The notes under the pieces were generated by a model. It saw nothing but the letters and a program-made list of their open reading frames with translations. It had not been told where the DNA came from and did not search any database. A DNA stretch of 64,000 bases from Kurthia senegalensis (GTDB lineage: Bacteria; Bacillota; Bacilli; Bacillales_A; Planococcaceae), in NCBI RefSeq assembly GCF_000285595.1, contig NZ_HE611067.1, positions 186,194-250,193 on the forward strand. Direction: 5' to 3'. The translations under genes and the position numbers were made by a program. Below are positions 9,023-17,381 of this stretch, one piece after another (position 1 is the stretch's first letter; each line of letters opens with the position of its first letter).

Positions 9023-9193
9023 TTACTGTCTACGTGTAGGTAAAATAAATATATAGATTATTACAGCGATTACTAGCACTATAAACCAACTACCGAAAAT
9101 CCACAAATTTTCAAAAACAGCTGTGGCATATACCGCGCTAAACGTCAAAATAGCCGTCAAAAACATGAACAGCATAAATTTAGATGTGCTCAT
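9023..9193 (-). CDS. 56-residue membrane protein preceding two-component system
   Basis: Short gene with a strong ribosome site (GGAGGCGAGCGA before ATG). The product has two hydrophobic helices, about 6-26 (MLFMFLTAILTFSAVYATAV) and 31-51 (WIFGSWFIVLVIAVIIYIFI), and ends in the positively charged tail PTRRQ. It stops 18 bases before the response regulator start, so it is probably co-transcribed. No family recognised. A role as accessory to the kinase is possible but unproven. Confidence 0.7.
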   Translation of the reverse strand: MSTSKFMLFMFLTAILTFSAVYATAVFENLWIFGSWFIVLVIAVIIYIFILPTRRQ

Positions 9194-9325
9194 TCGCTCG
9201 CCTCCATTCTGTCTTTTTAGTATAGCGATTTTTGAGCACTTCTAGGTGACGTTCTCCCGTGGATTTGGTCGAAAAAAAAAGAGCTGTCACAAATAAATCG
9301 CAACCGCTCCATAGTTTATCCAATA

Positions 9326-10090
9326 TTAATCTTCAATTACGTTGTACGTGTAGCTGCCTGTTTCAATCATTTTTTTCCATTCGCTACGTGTCGTCGTCGT
9401 GAAATTGTCTAACTCTGCTTTTTCACCGTCTAGTTTAAACTGAATCGTTTCTGTTTTTGGGAAATTGACGAATAAAGACGTCAACAGTTCGATATTGTTT
9501 TCCGGAGAAGCGCCAAAGTTATTTTTCGTTAAGCCGCTTTCTTTCAAATCAAGTGTAATCGTTTTTTCATCTTTTGAAATCGCATAACCGTTAAAGTACG
9601 TTTTGTAAAATTGATCGTATAAGTTTAATAAAATCATTTTCGCTTGTGGGCCATTGTCTTTGTATGAATAATCAATACGTTTGACCATAAATTCCGTATC
9701 CATCGCATCGTATAATACGAATGTATTATCCGTTGCAGATTCTTTTAATGACGCGGGTTTTGTCAAATCAGTCGTCGTTGCTTTTTCTGTCGTCGCTGTT
9801 TGTTCTGTCGCTTGCTTTTCTTTTGAAGTCGTTTCAGTTGAAGTTGCTTGCTCCGTCGTTTCTTCTTCCGCTTTCGCATCATCAGCATCATCTGTTGCAG
9901 CGGTTTGTTCCTCTGTCTTATTCGTCGCTGCATCGTCTGTTGCATCCGTCGTTTCTTCTGTTTCTGTCGTAGCTTCTGTTTCTGTCGTTTGTTGCGTCGT
10001 TGCTTTCGTTCCTTCGTCCGCTTTTTCGTCGTTACCACATGCTGCTAAAATCGTCATCGAAGCAGCTAAAAGAATCCATAATTTTTTCAT
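9326..10090 (-). CDS. Lipoprotein with acidic Thr/Glu/Ala-rich linker and GerMN-like domain
   Basis: 254-residue lipoprotein. Signal peptide with lipobox LAAC (lipidated Cys18), then a ~95-residue low-complexity stretch rich in T, E, A and D, then a folded C-terminal domain (~120-254). The latter resembles GerMN domains (ITLDLKESGLTKNNFG, ELLTSLFVNFPKTETIQFKLDG), which occur in surface lipoproteins of Bacillales. It is predicted to be anchored on the outer face of the membrane with the linker crossing the wall. The repetitive DNA makes the antisense strand open too, but no ribosome site supports those frames. Function unknown. Confidence 0.8.
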   Translation of the reverse strand: MKKLWILLAASMTILAACGNDEKADEGTKATTQQTTETEATTETEETTDATDDAATNKTEEQTAATDDADDAKAEEETTEQATSTETTSKEKQATEQTATTEKATTTDLTKPASLKESATDNTFVLYDAMDTEFMVKRIDYSYKDNGPQAKMILLNLYDQFYKTYFNGYAISKDEKTITLDLKESGLTKNNFGASPENNIELLTSLFVNFPKTETIQFKLDGEKAELDNFTTTTRSEWKKMIETGSYTYNVIED

Positions 10091-10318
10091 TTTTTCTCCG
10101 ACCTCTCTACATATGTATTACTACTCGCCATTATACATGGTCTATATGACGAATTCATCTCAAAATAACAACAATTGTGTGCGCATTGCATTTCTTTTCA
10201 CACAATATAAGAACGATAGAACGAAAAAAATGTTCATTTTTCCAAAAGAACATGTATAATCGCTTAAAAAAACAATCGTTTTTTGATATACTTAACCAAG
10301 CAAAAAGGAGGTCGTATT

Positions 10319-10795
10319 TTGAAACTTTTTTTATACATCACGACATTTTTAACTGGCTTAGCGACCATCTTTGTTTGGACGAGCATGGACGTATTAACAC
10401 CTGTATTCGATGCGGATCTATATAAAGCCAATGCAGACGGTTTATACAATGGCTTTTATTTTAAAATCGGCTTTATTTTCATCGTATACTTCTGTGTCAT
10501 GATGACGATAATCTTACGTGATTTGTACGCAAAATTAGCCCAACGAACACGTCTCATTTTATTGATTGTATACGGTTTCTTAATGATTCTCGTATTCTTC
10601 CGTACAATAAGTTCTGCTTTCCAATTAAAAAACGCGCTGAATAGCCAACAAAACGAAGTCGTTTTTTCGATGCTAAACGCTTATTCAACAGACATTTTCT
10701 TTAATTTCTTTACGTTTGTTGGTTTATTCGTTTTCTTAAGCTTAATTTCGTTATTGTTACCTGCACAAAATTCTAAAACATCGTATAATTTTTAA
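10319..10795 (+). CDS. Four-helix membrane protein, unknown function
   Basis: 158-residue integral membrane protein with four hydrophobic helices (about 3-20, 45-65, 78-97 and 128-150). Start is the TTG at 10319, seven bases after a strong AGGAGG; the longer frame lacks such a site. Polar loops are short. No family recognised. Monocistronic, followed by a terminator. Confidence 0.75.
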   Translation: MKLFLYITTFLTGLATIFVWTSMDVLTPVFDADLYKANADGLYNGFYFKIGFIFIVYFCVMMTIILRDLYAKLAQRTRLILLIVYGFLMILVFFRTISSAFQLKNALNSQQNEVVFSMLNAYSTDIFFNFFTFVGLFVFLSLISLLLPAQNSKTSYNF

Positions 10796-10827
10796 TAACA
10801 AAACGAGTACAGCAACTTAGTTGAATA

Positions 10828-10868
10828 AAAAAAGGCAGACATCGGTCACAACCGTGTCTGCCTTTTTT
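10828..10868. terminator. Bidirectional terminator
   Basis: AAAAAAGGCAGACA pairs with TGTCTGCCTTTTTT, with an inner CGGT/ACCG stem. It lies between the convergent membrane protein and amidase genes. Confidence 0.8.
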
Positions 10869-11393
10869 CTATTTATTACATGCACGCGCAATATCACAAG
10901 CCATTCGCTCCGTTAGTACGGGCATTTGTTCGTCAAATCGTGCATTATCACGTGCGCAGTCGATAAAGCCTATTTCTACTAAAATCGCCGGCACTTCTGT
11001 ATGTTTCAACACGTAATAAGCAGCCTGCTTCACACCTCGATTTGAAAAGCCACTAATGACCATTGCGTCCTGCAATTGCTGCGCTAAAAGACGTGCCGGG
11101 CTATTTGGGAAAATGTACGTTTCAGCTCCACATGCACGGTGCTTCGCCGAGGCATTTCGATGTATCGAAATAAAATAAAGCGGCTTCTTCTCGTTGCTAT
11201 ATCTTACACGCGCACGCAAACTAACAAACGCTTTCCCCTCTCTCGTTTCGTGCACCGTCACACCTCGCTTTCGCAATGCTGCAGCAAGCATTTTACCGAA
11301 ACGTTCTACATCCTCACTTTCATTCCTTCCTTTATAAGAAGCTCCAACGTCACGCCCTCCATGTCCGTAATCTAAAACAATCGACATTTTCAT
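10869..11393 (-). CDS. N-acetylmuramoyl-L-alanine amidase (Amidase_3 type)
   Basis: 174-residue zinc amidase that cleaves the bond between MurNAc and L-alanine in peptidoglycan. Zinc ligands and catalytic residues are in place: His11 (DYGHGG), Glu25 (RNESED), His78 (SIHRNAS) and catalytic Glu140 (LVEIGFID). It comprises only the catalytic domain: no signal peptide and no wall-binding repeats, so it is a minimal cytoplasmic or non-classically exported form, as with phage- or spore-associated amidases. AGGAGG precedes the ATG. Flanked by terminators on both sides, so monocistronic. Confidence 0.85.
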   Translation of the reverse strand: MKMSIVLDYGHGGRDVGASYKGRNESEDVERFGKMLAAALRKRGVTVHETREGKAFVSLRARVRYSNEKKPLYFISIHRNASAKHRACGAETYIFPNSPARLLAQQLQDAMVISGFSNRGVKQAAYYVLKHTEVPAILVEIGFIDCARDNARFDEQMPVLTERMACDIARACNK

Positions 11394-11450
11394 TCCTCCT
11401 TTACGTCCTACATAGCGCGAAATGAGAAAAAATTTCCAAATTTAGACACA

Positions 11451-11481
11451 AAAAAGCCCTCATACAATATGAGGGCTTTTT
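11451..11481. terminator. Rho-independent terminator
   Basis: AAAAAGCCCTCATA pairs with TATGAGGGCTTTTT, just downstream of the 3-hydroxyacyl-CoA dehydrogenase gene. Confidence 0.8.
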
Positions 11482-11488
11482 GAAATGC

Positions 11489-12382
11489 TTATTTTTTCAA
11501 GAAATCCGGTTGTAAGTAAGCAGCGTCTGGATATTTGTAAAATCCTTCGCCTGAGTTCACACCCATTTTACCTTGATCGATGTATTCTGTTTTGATTTTA
11601 TCTGCAAGTTCTTGCATACCAGGGACACCTGCTTGTGCTTTTGCAACGTTTAAGTTGTATGGTGTTTCCATACCTACAACGTCTAAAATACCGAATGGAC
11701 CTGCAGGAGCGCCTGTCGCAATCATCCAGTTTTTATCGATTGTTTCAGGATCTGCTACACCTTTTGCCCATAACTGTAACCCTGCATCTAAAAATGGTAC
11801 GAGTAATGAGTTTAAAATGTATCCAGGTTGTTCTTTGTGTAAATGGAATGGAATCATACCGATTTCACGAGAGAATTCAATGACTTCTAACGCATATTTT
11901 TCGTCTGTTCCTGGGTGACCCATTACTTCTGCTGTGTTGTTTTTCCAAATTTCATTTGCAAAGTGAAGTGCTAAGAATTTTTCAGGACGACCTGTAAATT
12001 CAGCAAATTGGCTTGGAAGCATTGTTGATGAATTAGAAGCAAAAACCGTTTTTTCTGGGGCAACTTGTGCTAATTGCTCATAAAAACCTTTTTTAATGTC
12101 CATACGTTCTGGTACAGCTTCAATAACAAGATCTGCATCTTTCACAGCTTCTGCTAAATCCGTTGCATAATGTAAACTCTCAAGTGCTTTTTCTGCACGA
12201 GCTGTATCATTAAAAAATGCACCGTACGTTTCTTTATGTTTCGCAAATAATGTTTTTGCTTTTTCGATAGCCGCTTCATTAATATCATAAACCGTTACGT
12301 TAAAACCGAAAAATGCTGATTGGAAGGCAATTTGACTACCTAGTACGCCGCTACCTGCGATTGTAATATTTTTATAGTTCAT
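11489..12382 (-). CDS. 3-hydroxyacyl-CoA (3-hydroxybutyryl-CoA) dehydrogenase
   Basis: NAD-dependent dehydrogenase that interconverts L-3-hydroxyacyl-CoA and 3-ketoacyl-CoA in fatty-acid beta-oxidation or butanoate metabolism. 297 residues, close to the ~285 of stand-alone enzymes. Rossmann motif ITIAGSGVLGSQIA at the N-terminus, then EAVPERMDIKKGFY and FASNSSTM, with catalytic His in LALHFANE; the C-terminal helical domain contains the LNSLLVPFLDAG stretch. GGAGAG precedes the ATG. An inverted repeat upstream may bind a TetR/FadR-type repressor. No other beta-oxidation gene is adjacent. Confidence 0.88.
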   Translation of the reverse strand: MNYKNITIAGSGVLGSQIAFQSAFFGFNVTVYDINEAAIEKAKTLFAKHKETYGAFFNDTARAEKALESLHYATDLAEAVKDADLVIEAVPERMDIKKGFYEQLAQVAPEKTVFASNSSTMLPSQFAEFTGRPEKFLALHFANEIWKNNTAEVMGHPGTDEKYALEVIEFSREIGMIPFHLHKEQPGYILNSLLVPFLDAGLQLWAKGVADPETIDKNWMIATGAPAGPFGILDVVGMETPYNLNVAKAQAGVPGMQELADKIKTEYIDQGKMGVNSGEGFYKYPDAAYLQPDFLKK

Positions 12383-12411
12383 AGAGAATCTCTCCTTCTT
12401 TAACTAAAAAG

Positions 12412-12429
12412 TTAGTGTTCACTTACTAA
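12412..12429. promoter_or_regulatory. Inverted repeat upstream of 3-hydroxyacyl-CoA dehydrogenase
   Basis: TTAGT (12412-12416) and ACTAA (12425-12429) flank GTTCACTT. It lies 30 bases before the start codon. Size and TTAGT/ACTAA arms resemble TetR-family operators, which commonly control fatty-acid genes in Firmicutes. Pattern only. Confidence 0.3.
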
Positions 12430-12466
12430 TTTCAATATACCACCATCGATTTCTTTTTTCAAGTAA

Positions 12467-12737
12467 TCACTCACCTTTGATTGTAATCCCTTCTGTACTA
12501 TATAAAAGGATATTCAATTTATGTTGTTCTACTCGTATGTATGTTGCTTTAATTAACTCTTCCAACATCGATTCAACTTCTGAACACGTATTGCGTGAGT
12601 CGATTACCCAATTGTCCTTCGAGACGTATCGCTCTTCTGGATTCACAATTAAATACATTAATAATCCCTTTGCCCCCAATGACAGCCGCTCATCTTGTAA
12701 AAAAATACAAATCACTATTTTGAAACCGGGTTTTCAT
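12467..12737 (-). pseudogene. Small winged-helix-like protein gene, frameshifted
   Basis: An ATG at 12737 with AAGGAAGG eight bases upstream starts a frame that stops after 15 codons. Removing one base from the A7 run at 12699-12705 (T7 on the coding strand) joins it to the downstream frame and gives an 89-residue protein containing DERLSLGAKGLLMYLI. This segment resembles the helix-turn-helix start of phage and plasmid replication or primosome-like proteins. As written, only the downstream 82 codons are open, from a GTG without ribosome site. It may be a sequencing error, slippage site or decayed gene. Function unknown. Confidence 0.5.
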
Positions 12738-12934
12738 AAAATACTTCCTTCCTTATTATTGCTCAAAGAATAATCTACTAATACGTATTCCCTATTTCCT
12801 ATTTTTAAACCTTTTTCTTTATTTTCACTAGTATTTACTGTTTATTTAATTGAATATCATCATAAATTTCCTTAATATGTCGATTCAAACCGTCACAAAA
12901 ATGAATTTTCTCCACTTTTTAAAAGTCAAAATAT

Positions 12935-12963
12935 TTGACAAAAAATTTGATATATGCTATAAT
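12935..12963 (+). promoter_or_regulatory. Near-perfect sigma-A promoter
   Basis: Consensus TTGACA at 12935-12940, 17-base spacer, TATAAT at 12958-12963, plus extended -10 TGC immediately upstream. It drives the methyltransferase gene at 13037. Confidence 0.85.
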
Positions 12964-12985
12964 TTAATATTATATTTTTTGTGTT

Positions 12986-13020
12986 ACAATAACATTCTCC
13001 TAGCTAGGAAATTTTATTGT
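12986..13020. promoter_or_regulatory. Nested inverted repeat in methyltransferase leader
   Basis: Outer arms ACAATAA (12986-12992) and TTATTGT (13014-13020) enclose a perfect 12-bp palindrome TCCTAGCTAGGA (12998-13009). It begins about 23 bases after the -10 box and ends just before the SD, so it could be a repressor operator or an mRNA structure tempering the strong promoter. Confidence 0.45.
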
Positions 13021-13036
13021 ATCGGAGTAATGCCCC

Positions 13037-13948
13037 ATGAAAAATGATCAATCTAGTTTAACTTCTCTTATTTCTACTTTTAGTCGTGCGTATCACCATA
13101 AAGAAGATTCTCCCCTTATTTTCAATGACCCGTTCGCAAAGCGTTTTTTAAGCGATGAACAATATGCTGAAATCGGGCATCATATGACGCAAGGCATTTC
13201 CTTTTTCAACCCTGAAATGGCCGCAACCAATCCACAACCGAATGCCATTTTAAAATGGGTTCATCACATACAGCTCGCGCCAACACCACTCGCTCGTGCT
13301 GCCTTCGCTGAACGAATCGTTTTAAATGAATTCGACCTCGGTGCGACACAGTACGTTATTCTCGGAGCCGGTTTAGATAGTTTCGCTTGGCGTTATCCAG
13401 ACGTAGATGCTTCGATTTTTGAAGTAGATCATCCAGCGACACAACAACTTAAAAAACAAAAAGTGCAAGAAGCCGATTTAGTGCTTCCTACCAATGTAAC
13501 GCTCATACCGATTAATTTCATGAACGGTTTTTCTATCGAAGACTTGCGTTTAAAAGGCTTCGACCCGAATCAAAAAACCGTTATTACGTTACTAGGCGTT
13601 TCTTATTATTTAACAGAAGAAGTATTCCAAAACGTCTTACATGAATTGTTCGAGCAATTACCTATCGGTAGCTCGATTATTTTCGATTTTGCAGACGAAC
13701 GTTTATTTACAGAGCGTGGTTTATTTAACCGTGTACAACATATGGTGCAAATGGCAGCCGCTTCTGGAGAACCGATGACGTTCTATTCTTCTTTACAAAA
13801 TATCGAAAAAATAATGAATCGCGAACAATTACTCATCTATGAACACGTATCTCCTGAAGACATTCAAACACAATTTTTCTCTAACAGAGACGACGAGTTG
13901 CAAGCATTTGAAACGATTCATTACGTGCATGCGGTGAAACGCCCGTAA
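13037..13948 (+). CDS. SAM-dependent methyltransferase, leucine carboxyl methyltransferase (LCMT)-like family
   Basis: 303-residue class I SAM-dependent methyltransferase. The N-terminus carries the family feature DPFAKRFLSDEQY. The SAM motif is YVILGAGLDSFAWRYPDVDASIFEVDHPATQQLKKQK (positions ~115-150), characteristic of the LCMT/PPM1-like family (TIGR00027-type). Later motifs include TLLGVSYYLTEE. Bacterial members are often linked to natural-product or small-molecule methylation, but the substrate here is unknown and no biosynthetic genes are adjacent. CGGAG precedes the ATG by nine bases. Transcribed alone from an unusually strong promoter with a palindromic leader. Confidence 0.8.
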   Translation: MKNDQSSLTSLISTFSRAYHHKEDSPLIFNDPFAKRFLSDEQYAEIGHHMTQGISFFNPEMAATNPQPNAILKWVHHIQLAPTPLARAAFAERIVLNEFDLGATQYVILGAGLDSFAWRYPDVDASIFEVDHPATQQLKKQKVQEADLVLPTNVTLIPINFMNGFSIEDLRLKGFDPNQKTVITLLGVSYYLTEEVFQNVLHELFEQLPIGSSIIFDFADERLFTERGLFNRVQHMVQMAAASGEPMTFYSSLQNIEKIMNREQLLIYEHVSPEDIQTQFFSNRDDELQAFETIHYVHAVKRP

Positions 13949-14065
13949 AATAAACGAATCAAAACTTTTCCTATTTGGAATATAACGATGTACTATAGTA
14001 AAAATTTTGTTTTTATGACAAAATATAGTTAAGTCATATTGTATTGAAGATGGAGGTTTTTGAAT

Positions 14066-14572
14066 ATGTTTTCCCAATTAACTGTAAAAAAGTATCTTAA
14101 AGTGATTCGAGAGAATTTAGCAAATACAGAAACACAATTGGTTGAGTCTTTTAAAAAAATAGAAAATCTTAAATTTCCAGAGGATGCTTCTGTATTGATT
14201 GTTAGTTCATCGTTGGATGATTTGAATGATGAACAATTTGAAATTTATTTATCGGTAAATGAAGATATGTTTGATGCTGTAGAACCGGTTGATGAAGATA
14301 GTGAATATAATGATGGTGTTTATTTAGTCGATTCCGCTATGTTGTATAAAGAATTTGAGACCGGTGAGGAATTTGATAAATTCTTTAGCTTTTTTGATAA
14401 AAATAATTTAGAAGAAGTGACAATGAAAGAAATTAGCGACTGGGTTCAAAAATGCTTTCATCAAGCAGAAGTCACGTTGCCACTACCGATTTATTTTAGC
14501 TTTACAGACGAAGATGATGCGTTAAATTTAGTGACAGGTAAATGGGAAGATCAAATGGACATCGACTTATAA
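14066..14572 (+). CDS. Acidic cytosolic protein, unknown function
   Basis: 168 residues, strongly acidic, no signal peptide or membrane segment. I choose the ATG at 14066, which has GGAGG nine bases upstream, over the in-frame TTG at 14060. It starts with a basic amphipathic helix (FSQLTVKKYLKVIRENLA) and ends LVTGKWEDQMDIDL. The composition resembles small immunity or DUF4303-like proteins, but I see no diagnostic motif, so no function is assigned. Lower GC than its neighbours. Followed by a strong terminator. Confidence 0.65.
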   Translation: MFSQLTVKKYLKVIRENLANTETQLVESFKKIENLKFPEDASVLIVSSSLDDLNDEQFEIYLSVNEDMFDAVEPVDEDSEYNDGVYLVDSAMLYKEFETGEEFDKFFSFFDKNNLEEVTMKEISDWVQKCFHQAEVTLPLPIYFSFTDEDDALNLVTGKWEDQMDIDL

Positions 14573-14580
14573 CATTCAAT

Positions 14581-14620
14581 AAAAAAGCGTACAGCATGAA
14601 ATCATGCTGTACGCTTTTTT
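14581..14620. terminator. Bidirectional terminator
   Basis: AAAAAAGCGTACAGCATGA pairs with TCATGCTGTACGCTTTTTT between the convergent 14066 gene and ahpF. Confidence 0.85.
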
Positions 14621-14631
14621 GAACTAATCGA

Positions 14632-16188
14632 TTAAGCTTCTACAAGTTCTTTTACGTCTGAACGAATCATATAATCGAATGCGCCTAGTGCAGCAGTTGC
14701 ACCTGAACCCATTGAAATAACGATTTGTTTGTATGCGGCATTCGTACAATCTCCCGCAGCAAATACACCTGGAAGATTCGTTGCACCGTGTGCATCTACG
14801 ATGACTTCATTACGTTCGTTTAATGCAAGTGTGCCTTGTAAAAATTCTGTATTCGGTAATAAACCGATTTGAATGAAAACGCCATCTAACGCGATTTTAT
14901 GAACATCACCCGTAACAGCATCTTTGTACGTTAAACCGTTCACTGTTCCGTCGCCTGTAATTTCTTCTGTTAGCGCATTCGTTATGACCGTTACGTTCGG
15001 TAAGCTACGTAAACGTGTTTGTAACACGGAATCTGCTTTTAATTCTGCGCTACGTTGAAGAACGGTCACATGATTCACAATACCAGCTAAATCGATTGCC
15101 GCTTCAACGCCTGAGTTCCCGCCACCAACGACCGCAACATCTTTGCCTTTAAACAGTGGACCGTCACAGTGTGGGCAGTACGCAACGCCTTTATTTTTAA
15201 ACTGTTGTTCGCCTGGAACGCCTAATTGACGGTAACGTGCACCTGTTGATAAAATAACGGTTTTTGATTTTAATACCGCACCATTTTCAAGTGTCACTTC
15301 AACGAAATCATTTTTCTCTACATTGACAACACGTTGGTTTTTCATAATATCTACTGGATAATCCGTTACGTGCGCTTCAAGGCTTGCGACGAATGCAGGA
15401 CCTTCTGTCGCTTTCGTACCGATAATATTTTCAATTGATAACGTATCGTTCACTTGACCGCCGAAGCGTTCTGCTACAAGACCTGTACGGATTCCTTTAC
15501 GTGCTGAATAAATAGCAGATGCAGCGCCTGCTGGACCACCACCAACGACAAGAACATCATACGCTTCTTTTTCGTCAAAGCCCGTTGAATCTTGAGCTGC
15601 ACCTAATTTATCTAAAATATCTTCTAGTGACATGCGTCCGCCTTCGAAAAATTCACCATCTGCATAAACGGCAGGAACGGCTAAAATATCTTTTTCTTTC
15701 ACTTCATCTTGATAAGCGCCGCCTTCAATCATCGTATGGCTAATGTTCGGGTTGAGTACAGACATAATATTCAACGCTTGTACGACATCTGGACAGTTGT
15801 GACACGTTAAGCTTACGTACGTTTCAAAATGTATCGGTTTCGTAATCGCTTGAATACGTTTCGCTGTCGCCTCATCTACTTTTGGTGCGCGACCTGAAAC
15901 TTGTAATAATGCGAGTACGAGTGAGTTGAGTTCGTGTCCAAGTGGAAGTCCGGCGAAAACGACACCTGATTCAGAACCTACTTTATTAATGCTGAAACTT
16001 GGAGTACGGGCAAGCGTCGCTTCTTCTACTGTAATATGAGAAGACATCGTCGCTAATTCTGTTACAAGTTCACGCATATCTGTTGATGTTTTATCTTCGC
16101 CTACACTTAGTTGAATCGTTAAATCGCCTTCTAATAATGCAAGTAATTGGTTCAATTGTGCTTTAATGTTTGCATCTAATAATGCCAT
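14632..16188 (-). CDS. ahpF: Alkyl hydroperoxide reductase subunit F
   Basis: NADH-dependent flavoprotein that reduces AhpC. Start at 16188 (518 residues, normal length), giving MALLDANIKAQL, the conserved N-terminus; the upstream extension has no ribosome site. The N-terminal double-thioredoxin domain carries CHNC (Cys129, Cys132). The FAD motif VLVVGGGPAGAASA is near 212-225, the NADH motif VAVVGGGNSGVEAA further on, and the thioredoxin-reductase-like redox pair is CPHC (Cys338, Cys341). Second gene after ahpC, 109 bases downstream with a hairpin between. Expected to be under PerR control through the shared upstream box. Confidence 0.95.
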   Translation of the reverse strand: MALLDANIKAQLNQLLALLEGDLTIQLSVGEDKTSTDMRELVTELATMSSHITVEEATLARTPSFSINKVGSESGVVFAGLPLGHELNSLVLALLQVSGRAPKVDEATAKRIQAITKPIHFETYVSLTCHNCPDVVQALNIMSVLNPNISHTMIEGGAYQDEVKEKDILAVPAVYADGEFFEGGRMSLEDILDKLGAAQDSTGFDEKEAYDVLVVGGGPAGAASAIYSARKGIRTGLVAERFGGQVNDTLSIENIIGTKATEGPAFVASLEAHVTDYPVDIMKNQRVVNVEKNDFVEVTLENGAVLKSKTVILSTGARYRQLGVPGEQQFKNKGVAYCPHCDGPLFKGKDVAVVGGGNSGVEAAIDLAGIVNHVTVLQRSAELKADSVLQTRLRSLPNVTVITNALTEEITGDGTVNGLTYKDAVTGDVHKIALDGVFIQIGLLPNTEFLQGTLALNERNEVIVDAHGATNLPGVFAAGDCTNAAYKQIVISMGSGATAALGAFDYMIRSDVKELVEA

Positions 16189-16234
16189 GTTTGTCATCAT
16201 CCTTTCAAATAGACGGTAATACTGCTTAATAGCA

Positions 16235-16264
16235 GAAAGGAGCGCGATCACCCGCGCTCCTTTC
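16235..16264. promoter_or_regulatory. Intercistronic hairpin between ahpC and ahpF
   Basis: GAAAGGAGCGCG pairs perfectly with CGCGCTCCTTTC over a six-base loop. In the ahp transcript direction the stem is not followed by a U-run, so it probably acts as a stability or processing element that sets the AhpC:AhpF ratio rather than a full terminator (inference). Confidence 0.5.
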
Positions 16265-16297
16265 TTTTTTACATTTCAATGTTCATTGACAAAGAAA

Positions 16298-16861
16298 TTA
16301 GATTTTACCTACTAAATCTAGGCTAGGAGTTAATGTTTCTGCTCCTTCTTTCCATTTAGCTGGGCAAACTTCACCTGGGTGGTTACGTACGTAAGTTGCT
16401 GCTTTAATTTTGTCGATTAATTGAGAAGCGTTACGGCCGATACCATCGTTGTTAATTTCCATTGTTTGTACGATACCGTCTGGATCGATTAAGAAAGTCG
16501 CGCGTTGAGCAAGACCTGCTTCTTCGTCTAAAACGTCGAAGTTACGAGAAATAGTATGTGTTGGGTCACCGATCATTGTGTATTGAATTTTAGAAATCGC
16601 TTCTGAATGGTCATGCCAAGCTTTGTGAGTGAAGTGCGTATCAGTTGAAACTGAGAATACTTCAGCACCTAAAGATTTTAATGTTTCGTATTCTGTTTGT
16701 AAGTCTTCAAGTTCTGTTGGACAAACGAATGTGAAGTCAGCTGGATAAAATGCGACAACAGCCCATTTACCTTTTAATGTTTCGTCTGTAACTGTTTTGA
16801 ATTCACCGTTTTGGAATGCTTCGGCAGTGAATGGTAAGATTTGTTTGTTTACTAATGACAT
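16298..16861 (-). CDS. ahpC: Alkyl hydroperoxide reductase subunit C (peroxiredoxin)
   Basis: Typical 2-Cys peroxiredoxin that reduces H2O2, organic hydroperoxides and peroxynitrite. 187 residues from the ATG at 16861, which has GGAGG eight bases upstream. Peroxidatic Cys47 in [13 protein letters not shown]; resolving Cys166 in GEVCPAKW. The catalytic Arg region ([10 protein letters not shown]) is present. First gene of the ahpC-ahpF unit. A 13/14 match to the PerR box lies upstream of the start. Confidence 0.97.
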   Translation of the reverse strand: MSLVNKQILPFTAEAFQNGEFKTVTDETLKGKWAVVAFYPADFTFVCPTELEDLQTEYETLKSLGAEVFSVSTDTHFTHKAWHDHSEAISKIQYTMIGDPTHTISRNFDVLDEEAGLAQRATFLIDPDGIVQTMEINNDGIGRNASQLIDKIKAATYVRNHPGEVCPAKWKEGAETLTPSLDLVGKI

Positions 16862-16913
16862 ATTAAATTCCTCCATTTAATCCGCATATATTTTCTTAAT
16901 AACCATTTTTTCA

Positions 16914-16928
16914 TTAGAATGATTATTA
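16914..16928. promoter_or_regulatory. PerR box upstream of ahpC
   Basis: TTAGAATGATTATTA matches the Bacillus PerR consensus TTATAATNATTATAA at 13 of 14 defined positions. PerR is the Fe/Mn-dependent peroxide sensor that represses ahpCF in Bacillales. Confidence 0.75.
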
Positions 16929-17381
16929 TTTACAATTAAATTATTATACGAAAACTTTTTTCTGTCAACCCTTCTGCTCTACTTCTGTACTTATATTTAT
17001 AAAGATTGATTTAACAATACGATCTCTATTTTCAATTAGGTGATTACTCCCAATACATATATTTGTGAAATAACTCACAATTTTCTGCGAACCGTCTATT
17101 TTTTCCTATCTCGTGTAAAATATGTCGTTTAAAGCGCTTCTGTTTTCTCAATTAGATGTACAAAAATGACACAAGAACGTCATTTTTAAAGAAAAAACTT
17201 TCCGATTAAATAGATGACATTTGACAATTGAGAAATATATAACCTATTTAATAATTCTCTTTTGTTAACGTCTTTTTCAATAGGTTATTAGTTGACCGTA
17301 AATCGTATACGAAACTATAGTAAAACTAGTAGGGCAATATTGTGATTTTGTATAGTTATCTATCACAATGGAGGACATTAA
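16929..17381 (+). promoter_or_regulatory. Intergenic region with promoter of ABC exporter and long inverted repeat
   Basis: No gene seen in these 453 bases. A promoter with TTGACC (17292-17297), 18-base spacer and TATAGT (17316-17321) lies before the exporter gene. A 10-bp inverted repeat, ATAACCTATT (17239-17248) and AATAGGTTAT (17279-17288), ends just before the -35 box and is a candidate operator. GGAGG precedes the start codon. The remainder is AT-rich with no clear structure. Confidence 0.5.

Noticed and set aside
9681..10259. Long plus-strand open frames opposite the lipoprotein
   Set aside because: They result from the Thr/Glu/Ala-rich repeat coding on the minus strand; products are Val/Ser-rich low complexity without ribosome sites.
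14066..14572. Acidic protein considered as a toxin-immunity protein
   Set aside because: Only acidity and size support it; no toxin gene or immunity-family motif is nearby.
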